64,000 nucleotides of DNA, from positions 124,001 to 188,000 of the forward strand of contig JAQQWL010000003.1 of the NCBI GenBank assembly GCA_038363925.1, given 5' to 3'. Position numbers and translations under genes: made by a program. The notes under the pieces are model-generated. The model saw only the letters and a list, made by a program, of their open reading frames with translations, had not been told where the DNA came from and did no database searches. The stretch's first letter is position 1; each line of letters begins with the position of its first letter. The stretch comes from Apiospora phragmitis (lineage: Eukaryota; Ascomycota; Sordariomycetes; Amphisphaeriales; Apiosporaceae). This document shows, piece by piece, positions 12,850 through 24,206 of the stretch.

Positions 12850-13315
12850 TCCTTATTACAGTGGTTATACATATCTCTACCGTTTATCCTCTCTATATAA
12901 AGCCTGGCTTGCCTCTCGTTTACTATAAATTCCCTCACGGCTTTCTATCGCGGCCGACTCCGCCAACACCATTAGCGGACTAATCCGGGGAACAACGGGA
13001 ATCGACTACTATACGTGTACCGACGAGTATCTATAGGCTGAATTAGTACCGTCGTAAGGTGGCAATTCATATATTACCGGCAGTGGTACAACCCGGCCTG
13101 TAATAGTCGTCTGCTTCCCGAGAGCGCTAATACGCTCTTGTTATATGTATAGCACCTGGGACTATAGTGTATACATCGTCTGCATGTTAATAAGGCGCAC
13201 CGAAAGCTCTGCCACAATAGTACGAAGCATACGGATCTCTTCGCTCAACTCTATAGCGTATGCACAGAACTAACGTCGCGTCTTTATATCGTATGCCGAA
13301 GTTATGGAGACACCG
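12850..13315 (-). pseudogene. Coiled-coil protein remnant
   Basis: A minus-strand frame reads ELSEEIRMLRTIVAELSVRL (near 13,250-13,190) followed by INMQTMYTL, SQVLYI and QERISALGKQ separated by TAG codons at likely Gln sites, then a Pro/Tyr-rich stretch (VVPLPVIYELPPYDGTNSAY, 13,110-13,050). Heptad-like spacing of Leu and Ile suggests a coiled coil. Family unknown; a Gag-like or structural protein is possible. Stops are of the Gln-to-TAG type. Confidence 0.4.
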
Positions 13316-15014
13316 AAAGGGGCAGTAGAAAAAAAGGGAGAGGGCGTGGTCATCCATCATTATAGCAAATATTATTTCGCGGCTTTAAAAATAAAACGGA
13401 GATTAGGCGGTAAGAGTCTATAAATAACTACTGCGAGCTAGAAAAAAATAGATGATAGGTTTGGATAAAAAGATCTTTAATAGATAACTCACCTGCGTCA
13501 CGTGTCTATCACGCACCAGTTATACGGCTACTATCACACGGTCGCATTCTACGGCGACCGCATTACCGACAGCCAGTTATGAAGCGGCCCCATAAGCACG
13601 GAAGCGGTCGATCTCGTCCTTTTACTTCGGTTATACAGGCATAAACTATACCGCAAAAGCCGTATATTTAGCGTCAACTTTATACCTCTCGGTAGGAGTC
13701 CAAAGAGGTGGGCGACTATTATAAAGTAAAACAATACCGGCGCCTAATAGTGTCTCTAGCTAGAAATCCGCCGCTGTTCGCTAGCTTTCATTAATTTTAA
13801 GCGACGGTTCAATAACTCTGCCTCCTAAGATCTATATCTACCTTACCGTAGCCTATACATCTAACAATTCTGTATGCCAGCTAGTGGCACTCGTAAAGTG
13901 GACGTAGTAGGATCAAGATGCTTTTAAATCAGCTATAGAGAAGCACTTCCTATCTGCAGAAAGTATTAGCGTTACAGAATAGCCTTACATAGTTAGCAAC
14001 AACGAGTACCACGCCGATATTTACTTAATGAATATATCTTGAGGTATAAAAAAAATCGAGTCAGAGTAGCTTCAGGTAGCACGGTTAGAAATGGACCCAA
14101 AAAGTGTAGTTTATTACATAGAGAGACGGGTTGGTACGAACCAGAAGAGCAAGATTGGATATAAAGAGCTAGACTTCTGCTCTATGAGTAGCTAAGAATT
14201 TCGGCGTTATTCCCCGTCCAGGTCTGGATTTTTACTACTAGTAACTCTGATTCAGTCACATCGGCGACAAGCCTTATTCAGCTGCTCCGTGGCGCGAGAT
14301 AATAAATGGCCTCTGTATCAATACTAGGTTCATATCAGTCAGTACGTCATCTTACTATAGCCCAGTTCAGAAGCCTTCAGATTCGGATCCGTAACCCTGT
14401 GGTTTAAGGCCCGGAACCGGAGTTTTCAAGTTCGTAAAGGATAGAATAAAGGGTTAATATTATTACTAGATTCTTCGAGTCCATATTAATATTTAGGCAA
14501 CTCATAATAAAATAACGTATATTATATCAGGCGAATATTATTCTCTATCGGCTATTGCGCTTTAAGAAGGCGCATATACTGCTTCTGGGCTAACCTTGGG
14601 CGACTTGAGGAAGGAGCACTTACTTATCGTCTCGACGAAATAAAGGTATTGGATAAAGCTAGCGGCGCCTTTATAACTATATCATCAATTTGTTCAACCT
14701 TCCTCAAACGAAGGACATAAATTCATCCTTTGTGTAAGGCCCTAAAGGAGATGACTAGAACTCGAGCGGCGCTGGGTAACCCTGATCCAACGTAATTAAC
14801 TTAGCAACCGCCGAATCGTTTTTATTAACTTACTAAACGGCATACTAATTAAAGCCGACGGCGTTCTTATGCTTCTTCCGCGAGCTCCTCGAACGCGCTC
14901 TCCCGCTGCCTATAAAATCCGCCATCCAGTATATCGACTCCCAATTCAAGTCGATTACCCAGAGCCATAGCAGAGTTAGACACCATCACGGGTTCTACAC
15001 CCATAAGCTATAAT
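13316..15014. other. Decayed DNA with coding-like plus-strand text
   Basis: Plus-strand frames between about 14,040 and 14,240 (IKKIESE, LEMDPKSVVYYIERRVG, GYKELDFCSM) and 14,590-15,000 (TLGDLRKEHLLIVSTK, RTRSPAAYKIRHPVYRLPIQ) look like damaged protein, but I recognise no family. 13,316-13,900 shows nothing definable. Confidence 0.35.
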
Positions 15015-15765
15015 ATGTTTTATTCAGAAAAGCTTAATGGATACTTTCCTATTAATATAGAATCTAGATATTCTTCTCCGATAATTTACGATAAAGATTT
15101 CGACTTCACCCATAGGCTTGGAGGCCCTATACACCTGCTCTCCGCCCATCTCGAACCTAGAGGCCCCGATAATTTACAACAATACCTATTACCTAGTCCC
15201 GTGGTCTAATTATCGCCTATTTCAACACTATTACCTACCGTAGTAACCCACGGCTATAAAAAACTTTCACTATGGCCAGAAATGGCCGAGAATAAGCCAT
15301 CGGTCGTGCATATCCATAGGGAAATGAGGGCGGATTCACCGGCGTCGGTCATACAAAGCAATATAGAGGAGGTAGCGTACATGGATAACGCTCAAATCTC
15401 TATGGCCAAAATCCCGAAATTAGTCCATATGTATAGCTTTCCGGGATACAATAATAAAACGGGTTTTAAGAGACGCGAACACCTTCGGAGGCACCAGAAC
15501 ACGTACGTCCTTATCCAGCTTTCTCTCGTCCCCTTAAAAATGCCCATCGCTAAAAGTTTACTGTAGGAAACACGGCCTTGGATCAGAGGTGGGATATGAC
15601 TTCTACGATAAGAAGTTTAGTCGGAAAGACAATTAGAGGCAGCACCTAAGGCTCCACACGGAGCCTAACCGCCCCATAGCGCGGACGGACTTCTATTTTA
15701 GGGCGGTCTTGAAGTATAACAAAGAGAGGGGCAAAATCAAGCCCCGAAAACGTTTATTGAAATAG
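15015..15765 (+). pseudogene. C2H2 zinc-finger regulator remnant
   Basis: Two finger-like segments are visible. The first (15,282-15,566 frame, ATG 15,282 with purine at -3) ends in SFPGYNNKTGFKRREHLRRH, where Tyr stands at a Cys position. The second, in another frame from about 15,565, reads YDFYDKKFSRKDN-TAG-RQHLRLHTEPNRPI and closes with GKIKPRKRLLK and TAG 15,763-15,765. This order (GF-KRREHL-RRH, then KF-RKDN-HLR-H) is typical of fungal C2H2 DNA-binding proteins. The frame change near 15,500-15,570 is an indel or a lost intron. The open frame 15,015-15,209 may be its N-terminus, which I cannot prove. Confidence 0.65.
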
Positions 15766-16207
15766 CAACAATTATGAATAGCATAGTTTAATAGCGATAA
15801 AGAGCCTAAAAAGGGGTATAAGAATTAATACGATATTTATAACGGTTAAGAGTTTCGGAGGAAAACGGGGTACTAGAGTAGGGAACTATACCTAATCTAT
15901 CGCGGCCATAATTCTTTATAAATTGTATCTAGAAGCTTTCCTTAGGGCCAATAGGAATACGGGCGATAGCCATTACGAGTACCAGTCTTTATATAAAGTG
16001 TTACTTAAATTAATATACTTAAAACGGCTATAGATAATATACGACACTATTAATATATCTCTAGCCTTTAACCCCAATAATATATATATAACAACATTAT
16101 TATAATAAGGGCTTGATCACGCGCTCTAAAAATAGCGCTGTTTATATTGGCGCATTAAGAGTAATAAGTAATAGTACTAACGAGCGACAGGCGCAACCCC
16201 TTCGACT
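15766..16207. other. AT-rich decayed DNA
   Basis: TpA-rich sequence between the C2H2 remnant and the microsatellite, with no gene, RNA or repeat I can define. Confidence 0.5.
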
Positions 16208-16355
16208 CGGCCTACATACCCGGCCGGTCTCTCCATCTCTCCATCTCTCCATCTCTCTATCTCTCTATCTCTCTATCTCTCTATCTCTCTATCTCTCTAT
16301 CTCATCTAGTCATCTAGTCATCCAATCATTCGGCCTACATGCTCGGCCGGTCTCT
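16208..16355 (+). repeat. TCTCTCTA microsatellite between two 25-bp direct repeats
   Basis: An 8-bp period (TCTCTCCA, then TCTCTCTA) runs from about 16,228 to 16,302 and passes into CATCTAGT units. It is bracketed by near-identical 25-mers at 16,208-16,232 and 16,331-16,355 (core CGGCCTACAT, end GGCCGGTCTCT, two mismatches). The downstream copy lies inside the FoP-domain reading frame, so the array seems to have grown at, or beside, the broken 5' end of that gene. Confidence 0.85.
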
Positions 16356-16797
16356 AACCGATAGGATAATAGCTCCTGCGGGACGCTCGCGCTCGTTATC
16401 GCCTAACCGCTACTCGAACAGGGATCGCGACGTCGACCGTTATGTGCCTGCTGGACGATCCGGCGGCCGATCGCGAAGCCCCATGCGCCGCAACCGCCGC
16501 GAAGGAGAAGGCCGTGGTGGTGCCGACAGGGGAAGACGCCCCGGTGCGCGTCGTGAAGCCCGAGAGAAGGAAGACCGGGATGGCGGCGAGCGTAAGGCTC
16601 GCGGAGGCCGGCTTAAGAAGACGGCTAAGGAGTTGGACGCCGAGATGGCCGACTACTTTGGCCCTGGCGAGGCACTATACGTAACGAGCGCCCCGGCTAA
16701 TGTTGCACCTGCCTACGACGCGCCGGCTCTGGACGATATCGATATGATCGAGGAAAAACGAATATTGATATGCTATATTATAGATAAGATTATATAA
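16339..16797 (+). pseudogene. 3' fragment of an FoP-domain (Aly/REF, Yra1-like) mRNA-export adaptor
   Basis: Aly/REF proteins bind mRNA and hand it to export receptors; they carry an RRM flanked by RG-rich arms and a C-terminal helix. Here only the C-terminal arm remains: RSLTDRIIAPAGRSRSLSP, an RDRDVDRYVPAGR stretch, an Arg/Gly-rich arm (16,450-16,610), then LKKTAKELDAEMADYFG near 16,611-16,661, the FoP/UAP56-binding-motif signature. The end DIDMIE matches the usual family terminus, but the normal stop is missing and the frame runs on to 16,797. The RRM is absent. Unlike its neighbours it has no internal stop and normal CpA, perhaps because the duplicated piece was too short to attract RIP. 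Confidence 0.7.
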
Positions 16798-17470
16798 ACA
16801 GTTCGTTATAACGAAATAGGGCGTGTTATTTTACGACATTATTTACGGTTTAGCGTCTATATTAGAATAGTAGTGAAATGAACATAGCAGTTATTACCTC
16901 CTCTTGCTCAAATATAACTATTATCGTGTCCTGTTTCGCCTAGATATAGTTATATATTTTAATACGTATTAGCAAGCGATAAATAAATTCAGCGTCGAGG
17001 CCTAAAAACGAACCCGTTAAATGTAAATTATATGACTTTATACTAATAACTATAAATAATATCTTAATATATAGCTAATAAATATGTCGTGGTAGAAGGA
17101 AGTTTTTTTCTCGTCTAAAGTAATATAGGATAAAGTGTGTTTATATTTATTTATATAATTATAACGATTCGATGATTATACCTGGTCGTTTCGTTAGTCG
17201 CCTTCCTTCTCTCGTAGCGGAGAAACGAAAGAAATTACTATCTTCTACCTTCTCCCCCTTGGTCGCTCGCTCGCTCGCTTCTTATTCTATTAACAGTAAC
17301 GACGAGGATAACAATAAAGCAGGCGAATAATGCCAAGGAGGTCTTCCTTCTTTATTCCCGCCTTCCTCCATACATAGAGCGTCCCGTCCATTTCCGATCT
17401 TGACGGGGCACATCTGTCCCTTGTTAATTACTGCATTATAATAACCTCATCACTTGCTCGTCTCGAATTA
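16798..17470. other. AT-rich decayed DNA
   Basis: TpA-rich sequence with a short (GCTC)n patch near 17,264-17,280. No coding stretch recognised; it separates two convergent remnants. Confidence 0.5.
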
Positions 17471-20400
17471 TTACTTCTCCGTGTCAGAATCAATATCTAT
17501 CTTATCTCCCCCGGCGCTATTAGCCGTCGCGGTCGTTCTCCCCTATTCTATAAGATCTAGAGCAAGACTGACCTTATCGCCATCCCCATAGGGGCTTCGC
17601 TCGTCCGAATCATCAGTAGCCACACGGATCGTCTTCTCGTCCGACTTTCTAAGCGTCGAGGCGTCGACGCTTTCTTTAGGAGGCGGGTTTAGCGTGGTAG
17701 GTACGATTATATTTAAGACATAGTCATTAAAATATTCGTAAAACTCTTATGCCGTGGCGAAGCGCGTCTAGCAAATCGAGTACTTAGCGTCTCCGCCGCC
17801 CCGAGAACTGTTGCCCGTGATGATTATTTTGCGGCTATTAGGCGGGGTTTATTTGACGTTGTGGACGGCAGTAAGATGGCGTTTAAAGATATTGGCCCTG
17901 TTAAAGGCCTTCTTATACGGCGTGCCGGGACCTAGGTAAAACGGGCATACCATGGTTCCCTTATAATGCGTCAAGGCATGCCGATTCTTGTCGTACTTCC
18001 TGGCGAACCCCTTGATATGGTACTCGCACGTTTCGATGGGGCATTTCTCTGGCCGTTCCTCCTGATGCGTTAACATGTGTGCCGTCAGATCCTTGAATAC
18101 GCGGCCGCAGTCGGGATGCGGGCACTAGTTCCTATTGTCCTTAATCTTGGGTGCTATAGGGCTACTACTATGTATCGTACCGTCGAGCGTAGGCGCTATC
18201 GACGGTATAAGTAGAGGCCCCTGAGGGGGCGGAGGGGCCGGGGCAAGCCGCGGCGCTTCCAAGTACGACGGTTGCCCCGGAAGTGCGAATATCTCTTCGA
18301 CCATCCTCGTATCGCTTTCCTCGTCTCCGCTATCGCTGTCGTTTTCGTTACTCACATCGATGGATTGCCGTACTTCTCGCATCCAGTCCTTCAAGATAGT
18401 CATGTGAGGCCAGTCGCCGCTTGCCTTGCCACCCCGATACGGATTAAAATACGCCCGTCGCAAGTAGGCGGCGGTATTATAGTATGCGCCATACCGTTTT
18501 TACGTGAGACATGCTTTGTATTTAGCAAGCGGTATAACAGGCTAAGGCGAGCTCGGACTATGACTCTGTAGCTCAATATATACCCATCTTTTAACAAGGG
18601 CAGCGTGCTTTGTATCTATATACCTCCTCAACTCGTGCTCCCCACGAAACCCTTCCGGATACTCGTTACATTTAGAGCAGTATACGCGGCGTAAGGGTGG
18701 CCGGTGATAGGGTGTTCGGAGTTTACTAGGAGTGACCAGACCTCTAGCTATGGCCCTCGTGAACGCTAGGCTTTCTCCGACCGTATATCTCCGGGCAGGC
18801 TCTAAGCCGAACGAGGGTCCGCCGCCTCCTCTCTCTGCTTCCGCCCTTTGCCCCCAGGCCTCGATCGGTCGCCACTCCGGCAAGGGCTTCCGCGGCTCGT
18901 TAACATGTGTGGCCACGCTCGGGGTTTAGTATGATACGGTCCGGTAAATCGGCGTACGTTGCCTAAAAAAGCTATTAAAGCCTATATTGTCGGCTAGGTA
19001 CCCGCTGCCCAGGACAAGCAAGAAGTCCTTCGATGAGCGTATTCCCTACTGAGACTATTCGTCTTTGCGGATGGCGCCTAATGTGGCCGCAAATAAGAAC
19101 TTGTCGCTGTTATCCATTTCCACCCCTGCATCGTCCAGTACCATGGGAGTCGACTATACAAAGACACTGACGAGAGTCTTATAGACGCTGTGCATCGCGG
19201 TGGCGCCCGTAGGCATAGGCATCGCCGACGGAGCATGCGCAGAATCCCCACGTAAGGGGGTAGAGATCAGGTCCGCCAGAATCGTTCGCACGATACTGAA
19301 GATGCACAAAGACAGGAACACCGCCAGCCAACTCTTAGGCTCTGTAAGTACCCTACGTATCGTGCTGTTTTCGAAAGACTGCAGAAACTGCGTTATGCAG
19401 TTATATATTAGTCGGTTCCGTCCGTGGTAGTCGATATCCTCAGGAAGAAGCTGCGCGTTGGCCATGTTAATATCTGTTCTGATGGAAGGTTCGGTCTATT
19501 GCAAATCGTAGAACAGGACCTCTCGGAGCAGTAATTTTGCCCGATAGAGAACGGGGTAAATCTGCTTTTCTAGCTCTCGGTTGGGCGATAGATACCCGCT
19601 CAGCTTGAACAGCTCCCAGAATCGAGATGGTATGCCTTCGGCGTTCCAGCTCACAGCGAGAACTTTAAGGAACGGGGAAGCCCGGTCGATAGGGTCCTTT
19701 GAGTAGGCTGCGGTGGTAGGATTCGCTATCGGCAAAGCCAAGTCCTCCGTCTACCAAAATCTATTATTAAAGTCGAGATACGACTTAACCAAGTCCGATA
19801 TGGCAGGGCTAATAATATAAGTTCTTTCTAAATACTCGTTCATATTGTATCGTCGCGCCATGGGAGAAGTAACTGGGGTTTGAACTTGTTTTAGTAACAG
19901 AATCTCTATAGCATAAATCAGCAATCTGCTTTTACTCGGGTGCGCAAATCAAGCTTACCTGGCAGCATATAGTCGGCCAAGGTAATCAGGGGCCCCCGTT
20001 AACAGCCCAATACGCTCCAAAACTCATCGCCAGCGAATGATGGAGGCTCTACGCAGAATGCATAATTATCCTGCGAATCGCACTACCTAGATGTTAGTGA
20101 ATACCCTTGAGCAGCAAAGCAGAACTTATTAATTTAAGTCATACCGGCTTGGCTTGGACCTTGCATCGCAGACATGGCCCAGCATCTCGGGGCAGTCGTA
20201 GCTCGCTAATAGATTCCAGTCGCCCGTGGCTAACTCTGCTTCGTTTAAGTGGCGGTAGATCAATCTCGGAATCTATCGAGCCTCGGTGTTATAATAGCAT
20301 GTTATTACTAAAGGCGTACGTAACTAAGAGGTCTCGTCTCTCTCTGCCTTAAGAGACGGGGGCTAAAGGGGCTAGGTTCGAAGGAACTAAAAGCCGCGGT

Positions 20401-20835
20401 AAAGGGACTATAGAATTCGCCTTAAGCCGGTTTACACTGAAAAGCCGGGCCGTGGCCTGTTCTAGAAAGACGATATGTAGCATACTATTCACCGAGAACC
20501 GGAGTCCCTCTTAAAAGAAAGTGCATGTTCTTACATATATTAGTCGCGGTCCTCGAAGTTAACGAAGCTATATATGTAATAGAGGCATCGTTCGTCCCAG
20601 CACTTAAAAGGGGCCTGGCTCCTGGAGACCACGGGTAGGGCCTCCCTTATCCTCCAGCTGCGGAAAATAGGGTCATAGAAGGATACATTCTTCTCAAGCC
20701 AGGTATTATACTCGGGCGGAGCATCGCTCTGGGCAGGATGCCTCAGTGTCTCGAAGAAATTAGGGTCTAATAAATCCAGACCTGTTCGCGCTAATAAACG
20801 TTTTAGATAATAATATCTTACAGAGGCGGTGTTCT
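17471..20835 (-). pseudogene. Large C2H2/CLRC zinc-finger regulator, RIP-killed, introns legible
   Basis: A fungal-specific DNA-binding protein family. Reading leftwards: FKCWDERC near 20,610 opens a His/Cys segment, then GPCLRCKVQAKP (20,180-20,145). An intron 20,083-20,144 (GTATGA, CTAAC, GTAG) joins to CDSQDNYAF and DEFWSVLGC-TAA-RGPLITLADYMLP. A second intron, 19,906-19,958 (GTAAGC to TATAG), joins in phase to one 811-codon frame, 19,905-17,471, with no shift. That frame has a hydrophobic segment (SWLAVFLSLCIFSIVRTIL, near 19,335-19,280), CSKCNEYPEGFRGEHELRR (18,678-18,620), and C2H2 fingers CPHPDCGRVF and CPIETCEYHIKGFARKYDK (18,125-17,990). It holds 13 internal stops, all TAG or TAA. 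His-to-Tyr and Cys-to-Tyr changes occur in the fingers. A frame change lies between 20,585 and 20,180. The true start is not determined. Confidence 0.8.
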
Positions 20836-21420
20836 AATATAGAACTGCCGAGGTAAGTAGTTCCAGTACGAGAGCTCCCCCGACTAATCTAAAGAAGTAC
20901 CAGTTAGTATATAAGATACGAATAACTTGCATCTATAATAATAACTTACAGGCGATGTCATCGTCGATAACGTCAATCGTGCATGTTTCATTAAATAGGC
21001 TTTCCGCCGCTAAAGAAGTCGCAGTCGTAGTCTCTAGGATAATGAAGGCCGTTCGGGCTTTTCAGGGCTTGCCCATCCCGTTAAATTCTCGGATGCGCGC
21101 TTGAAGCTCTCCGTTTTTAGAGATAGGGACGGTATGTGGTGCTAGAGAATGGCTTTCATATACATGGAGCGCTCCACCGGCGACTTCAACCAGTCGGCCT
21201 GTACGGCGCTCGCCCGGTCGGGAACGGCCGTGGTACTATACTCGAAATGCCGGCGCAGGTCTCTGCATCGTCGACAGGGCATGCTGTCTTTACACTTCTC
21301 CTTCAACCGTCGACACTCTGCGCGGGCTCGGACGGCCCGTTACCTTTCGAACGGGCCTACATCGCGTCTTTTAGTAATTCTTAATATGCGATCGGCTATG
21401 GTTATGCCGTCGGGCTGGGG
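20836..21420 (-). pseudogene. 5' part of a Zn2Cys6 transcription factor
   Basis: Near 21,330-21,240 the minus strand encodes AECRRLKEKCKDSMPCRRC, the core of a fungal binuclear zinc cluster. Four cysteines stand; the first is Arg and the last Phe, changes that are not RIP-type. Then comes ERSMYMKAIL and GELQARIREFNGMGKP, and an intron at 20,889-20,949 (donor GTAAGT, branch ACTAAC, acceptor TTTAG). The exon after it begins with SGELSYWNY, close to the SGEFS-WN motif known downstream of zinc clusters in this class. The middle homology domain is missing: after about 20,835 the sequence passes into the neighbouring CLRC regulator. So this is a truncated copy, joined by a rearrangement. Confidence 0.65.
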
Positions 21421-22484
21421 ATATTACTTAAAAGTGCGATACACGAAGGCTTTTAGGGGCGTATTTCTATCTAGCTGGATTACGGGAGAGTGGATCGATC
21501 GTAATGCTCTAATGCTCCCCAGATTTGGAAGTGGAGGGGTTATGCCATGTGGATAGGTCGTCATGCCCGACACGGTAATTACGAAAAATAAAGTAACAGT
21601 CCATATAATAATATTCTTATATATAGCTCGCATAAAAAAGACAATCCTTCTAAAACGCGCCAACCTCACGCTACATAGCAGCCGCTTATTAAGCAGCAAA
21701 CTAAGCGTTAACCCTCCAGTCTAGTCCAGCAGAGGTACGTAAAACCATACTACAGCACTTAAAAATCTTTACAAGTTAGCACGGAGACTCCAAAATCGCA
21801 TAACGTAAAGAAGGTTCTCGTCTCCTCTACCATGGCTCGTAAAATTTATCGACTCAGGCCACGGCCACGGCCGCTATTAACTAATAGCGTTAAGGCTATC
21901 GGTACCGGAATCTAAGCGATTACTCTCGCGTAGTCTGGCTCTAATAGGGGCTATACCTTAAAATCGCCGATCATCGAGATCGCGAACTATTCGAAAAGCT
22001 GACAGGGGCAGGCACGAACTCGATAAGGATAAATTAATATAAATAGAGCTTCCCACCCTTTCTTACCTCACTAACTTTTCTTTTTATTAATACACCTCAG
22101 TCGAACTTTTCTACTCTACCTATCCTGCTTCTGTGCTCTCTTCAATAGCTACACTTATAACCCCTACTCGATAATTAATAGTCGAGTAAAATATATCTTC
22201 CGTCTCTTGTCACTATTAACTAATCTAGCTTTACCCTTATTAACTAGTATATATTACTCCTTTACGAACAACTCACACCGTCGAGCAACAGGTTTCTATA
22301 TCCTAATCTATAGTCGAAAACCTATAAAGCCCCCCATATCGTTAAGACAACTGGCCTTGAAATAAAGACTACGGCGAGCTATACCCCTAAGCCCGTCAGG
22401 CCGCGGTACTCTTTTAACAATTAAACTATAGCTAAGCTTCCTATCTTTTATAGTAACGAACTAGTTACGAGACATACGAAAGAT
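21421..22484. other. Decayed DNA, nothing definable
   Basis: Upstream side of the Zn2Cys6 remnant and mixed TpA-rich sequence. Small open frames at 21,424-21,699 (minus) look like chance. No promoter elements can be assigned. Confidence 0.4.
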
Positions 22485-23640
22485 ATGCTCATAAACAACT
22501 TCGGCAATAACTATACGACTTATACAATCCCCAAGCCCAGTAGAGCAACTCTGCGCGATCTTCAATCCTCTATTAACCCCGGTTTATCGGTGATTAACAC
22601 CTCAAGCTCAGCCTCTTTTATAAAAACGCCCCCCGTCGAGGCATGTCTTTTCTCAAAACGTTCTAGAGATTGGAACAATATGCCTAAGAAGCTAGCACAG
22701 ATCACATCCGGTAATCCCCAGGATAACGAAGCAGGTGGTCATAACCGCCAAGTTCTTAACTTCCAGCAACATCCCAACAGACTACCATTTATCAATAACA
22801 AGACTGGGAAAGCAGTAGACTCTACTAGAGGCCCGAATATCAAGCCTTATAATACCCTAATTATCTGTCCGAAACGCAAAGCCCGACTACAAGAGGATCT
22901 ACCTGCGCCTAACAGTTATCATACAGTAGCTGAGGCGAGTCTCAAAAATGAGGCTGCTAAGGATGAAAAGGCCCTTCCTCCGCCTAAGCGCCAAAGACGG
23001 AATGCCTCCCTTAGTGCCATACGGTGGTGGCCTAGGACAGCCCCACAGCCGGAAGCCTGTCGCCTCCGCTAGAAGCTTCCACGCTTACTGTGATTTCGGA
23101 GGTTAAGTCCTACGAGGTAATGCGTATCCCTAACGCTACCTCATACTTTACAAGAGGAGAGCTGAGCTTCCACGATACCGGATTGTCCTGCGTGCTTCCG
23201 CGGGACTTCCCCTACCTGCTTACCGAGATTAATAAGCCGGTCGAAAAAGAAGGTATGCTCAAGTTCGAGGTTATATAGAAACTAGTCTTAGTCTCTTTCG
23301 CTCAAATCAGAGGTAAGAGAGCGGTAATTAAGAATCTAGCCGGCAATATCCCCACCTTTACAGCACCTAAGTCATGCTCCGATATATATAGGGATACTAT
23401 TATTTCTAAGGCAGCCACAACTTTTAATATCGAAACATTCAAACGTTAAGAGATAATACTACACAACGGTAAAAAAACCCTGCTTCTTAAAGTTTACTTT
23501 CCTAATTCTTAGGTAGAATTTAAGGACCTAAACGGTGCGGGGACCATAAACAAAGCAAGGGAGCTTGTGATAAAAACATTCGGCAGGACCGAGGGGAAAC
23601 GGCTCTTAAAAATCCAGCCGAGTCGTTAGCGCACTACACT
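22485..23640 (+). pseudogene. Unrecognised fungal protein, two frames
   Basis: ATG 22,485 opens 195 codons without a stop (MLINNFGNNYTTYTIPKPSR), with a Lys/Arg-rich, nuclear-signal-like patch PPPKRQRR near 22,980-23,000. A second frame takes over near 23,045 (SPPLEASTLTVISEVKSYEV), then YFTRGELSFHDTGLSCVLPR near 23,140-23,200 and KARELVIKTFGRTEGKRLL near 23,550-23,610, with four stops at likely Gln sites. The change of frame is an intron or a one-base indel. This is less damaged than its surroundings. I recognise no family; it could be a nuclear protein or an element-encoded protein. Confidence 0.5.
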
Positions 23641-23717
23641 CGGGGGCTTAAGGGCTTGGCTATAATTATATATATGTTTCTTTATCGCCTTTAATATTTA
23701 AACCTTCGTTTTTTCAG

Positions 23718-24206
23718 TCATTTCTAGCTACTATAGGAAATATATAATTCAGCCCTACGCGGCTTTACCGTCTCGTGGCTACTTAGCTCCCCGCCATATT
23801 GTACCAAGAGTAACACATTTTCCACAGCCATGTCGCACAAGGTAAGCTCTGTTATACACGCCGTAATTAACGGGTTAGACTCGAGCATCGGCGATAATAT
23901 TTGGGGCTAATAAGCCGTAAGTAATTGAAGAAGCGGGCTAAAACGGCGCCGTTTACTCTCTAAAACACTAATAAGATCCGTTTAGGTTTCTATCAACTGC
24001 TCCTAAAGATTGCGAAACGCCTGCATCTCAGCTCTTTGCTTCAAAAGCTCCGCTAACTTAATCTGCAGCTAAACATTCTCCGCGGCTAGCCTTTGGGCCT
24101 AAGCCTAGCCATTATAGAGGTGGACTGCGAACTCGTGCATAGCTCTATTAAAAACTCCTAACGGCGCCTATAGCGTCGCTTCTCGAGGGGTCTAACTTGA
24201 TGCCAT
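23718..24206 (-). pseudogene. Coiled-coil protein, about 162 codons, RIP-killed
   Basis: ATG at 24,206 (MASS, then TAG) to TGA at 23,718-23,720 stays in one frame for 163 codons. About nine internal stops are all TAG or TAA, in contexts where Gln is natural (NG-stop-A-stop-AQRLAAENV, L-stop-EQLIET). The middle reads LQIKLAELLKQRAEMQAF, an amphipathic coiled coil, and the end VENVLLLVQYGGELSS is hydrophobic. It is the size of a small structural or Gag-like protein; family unknown. Confidence 0.55.

Noticed and set aside
16113..16364. A plus frame rich in Ser and Leu over the microsatellite
   Set aside because: It is a translation of the TCTCTCTA array and not a protein.
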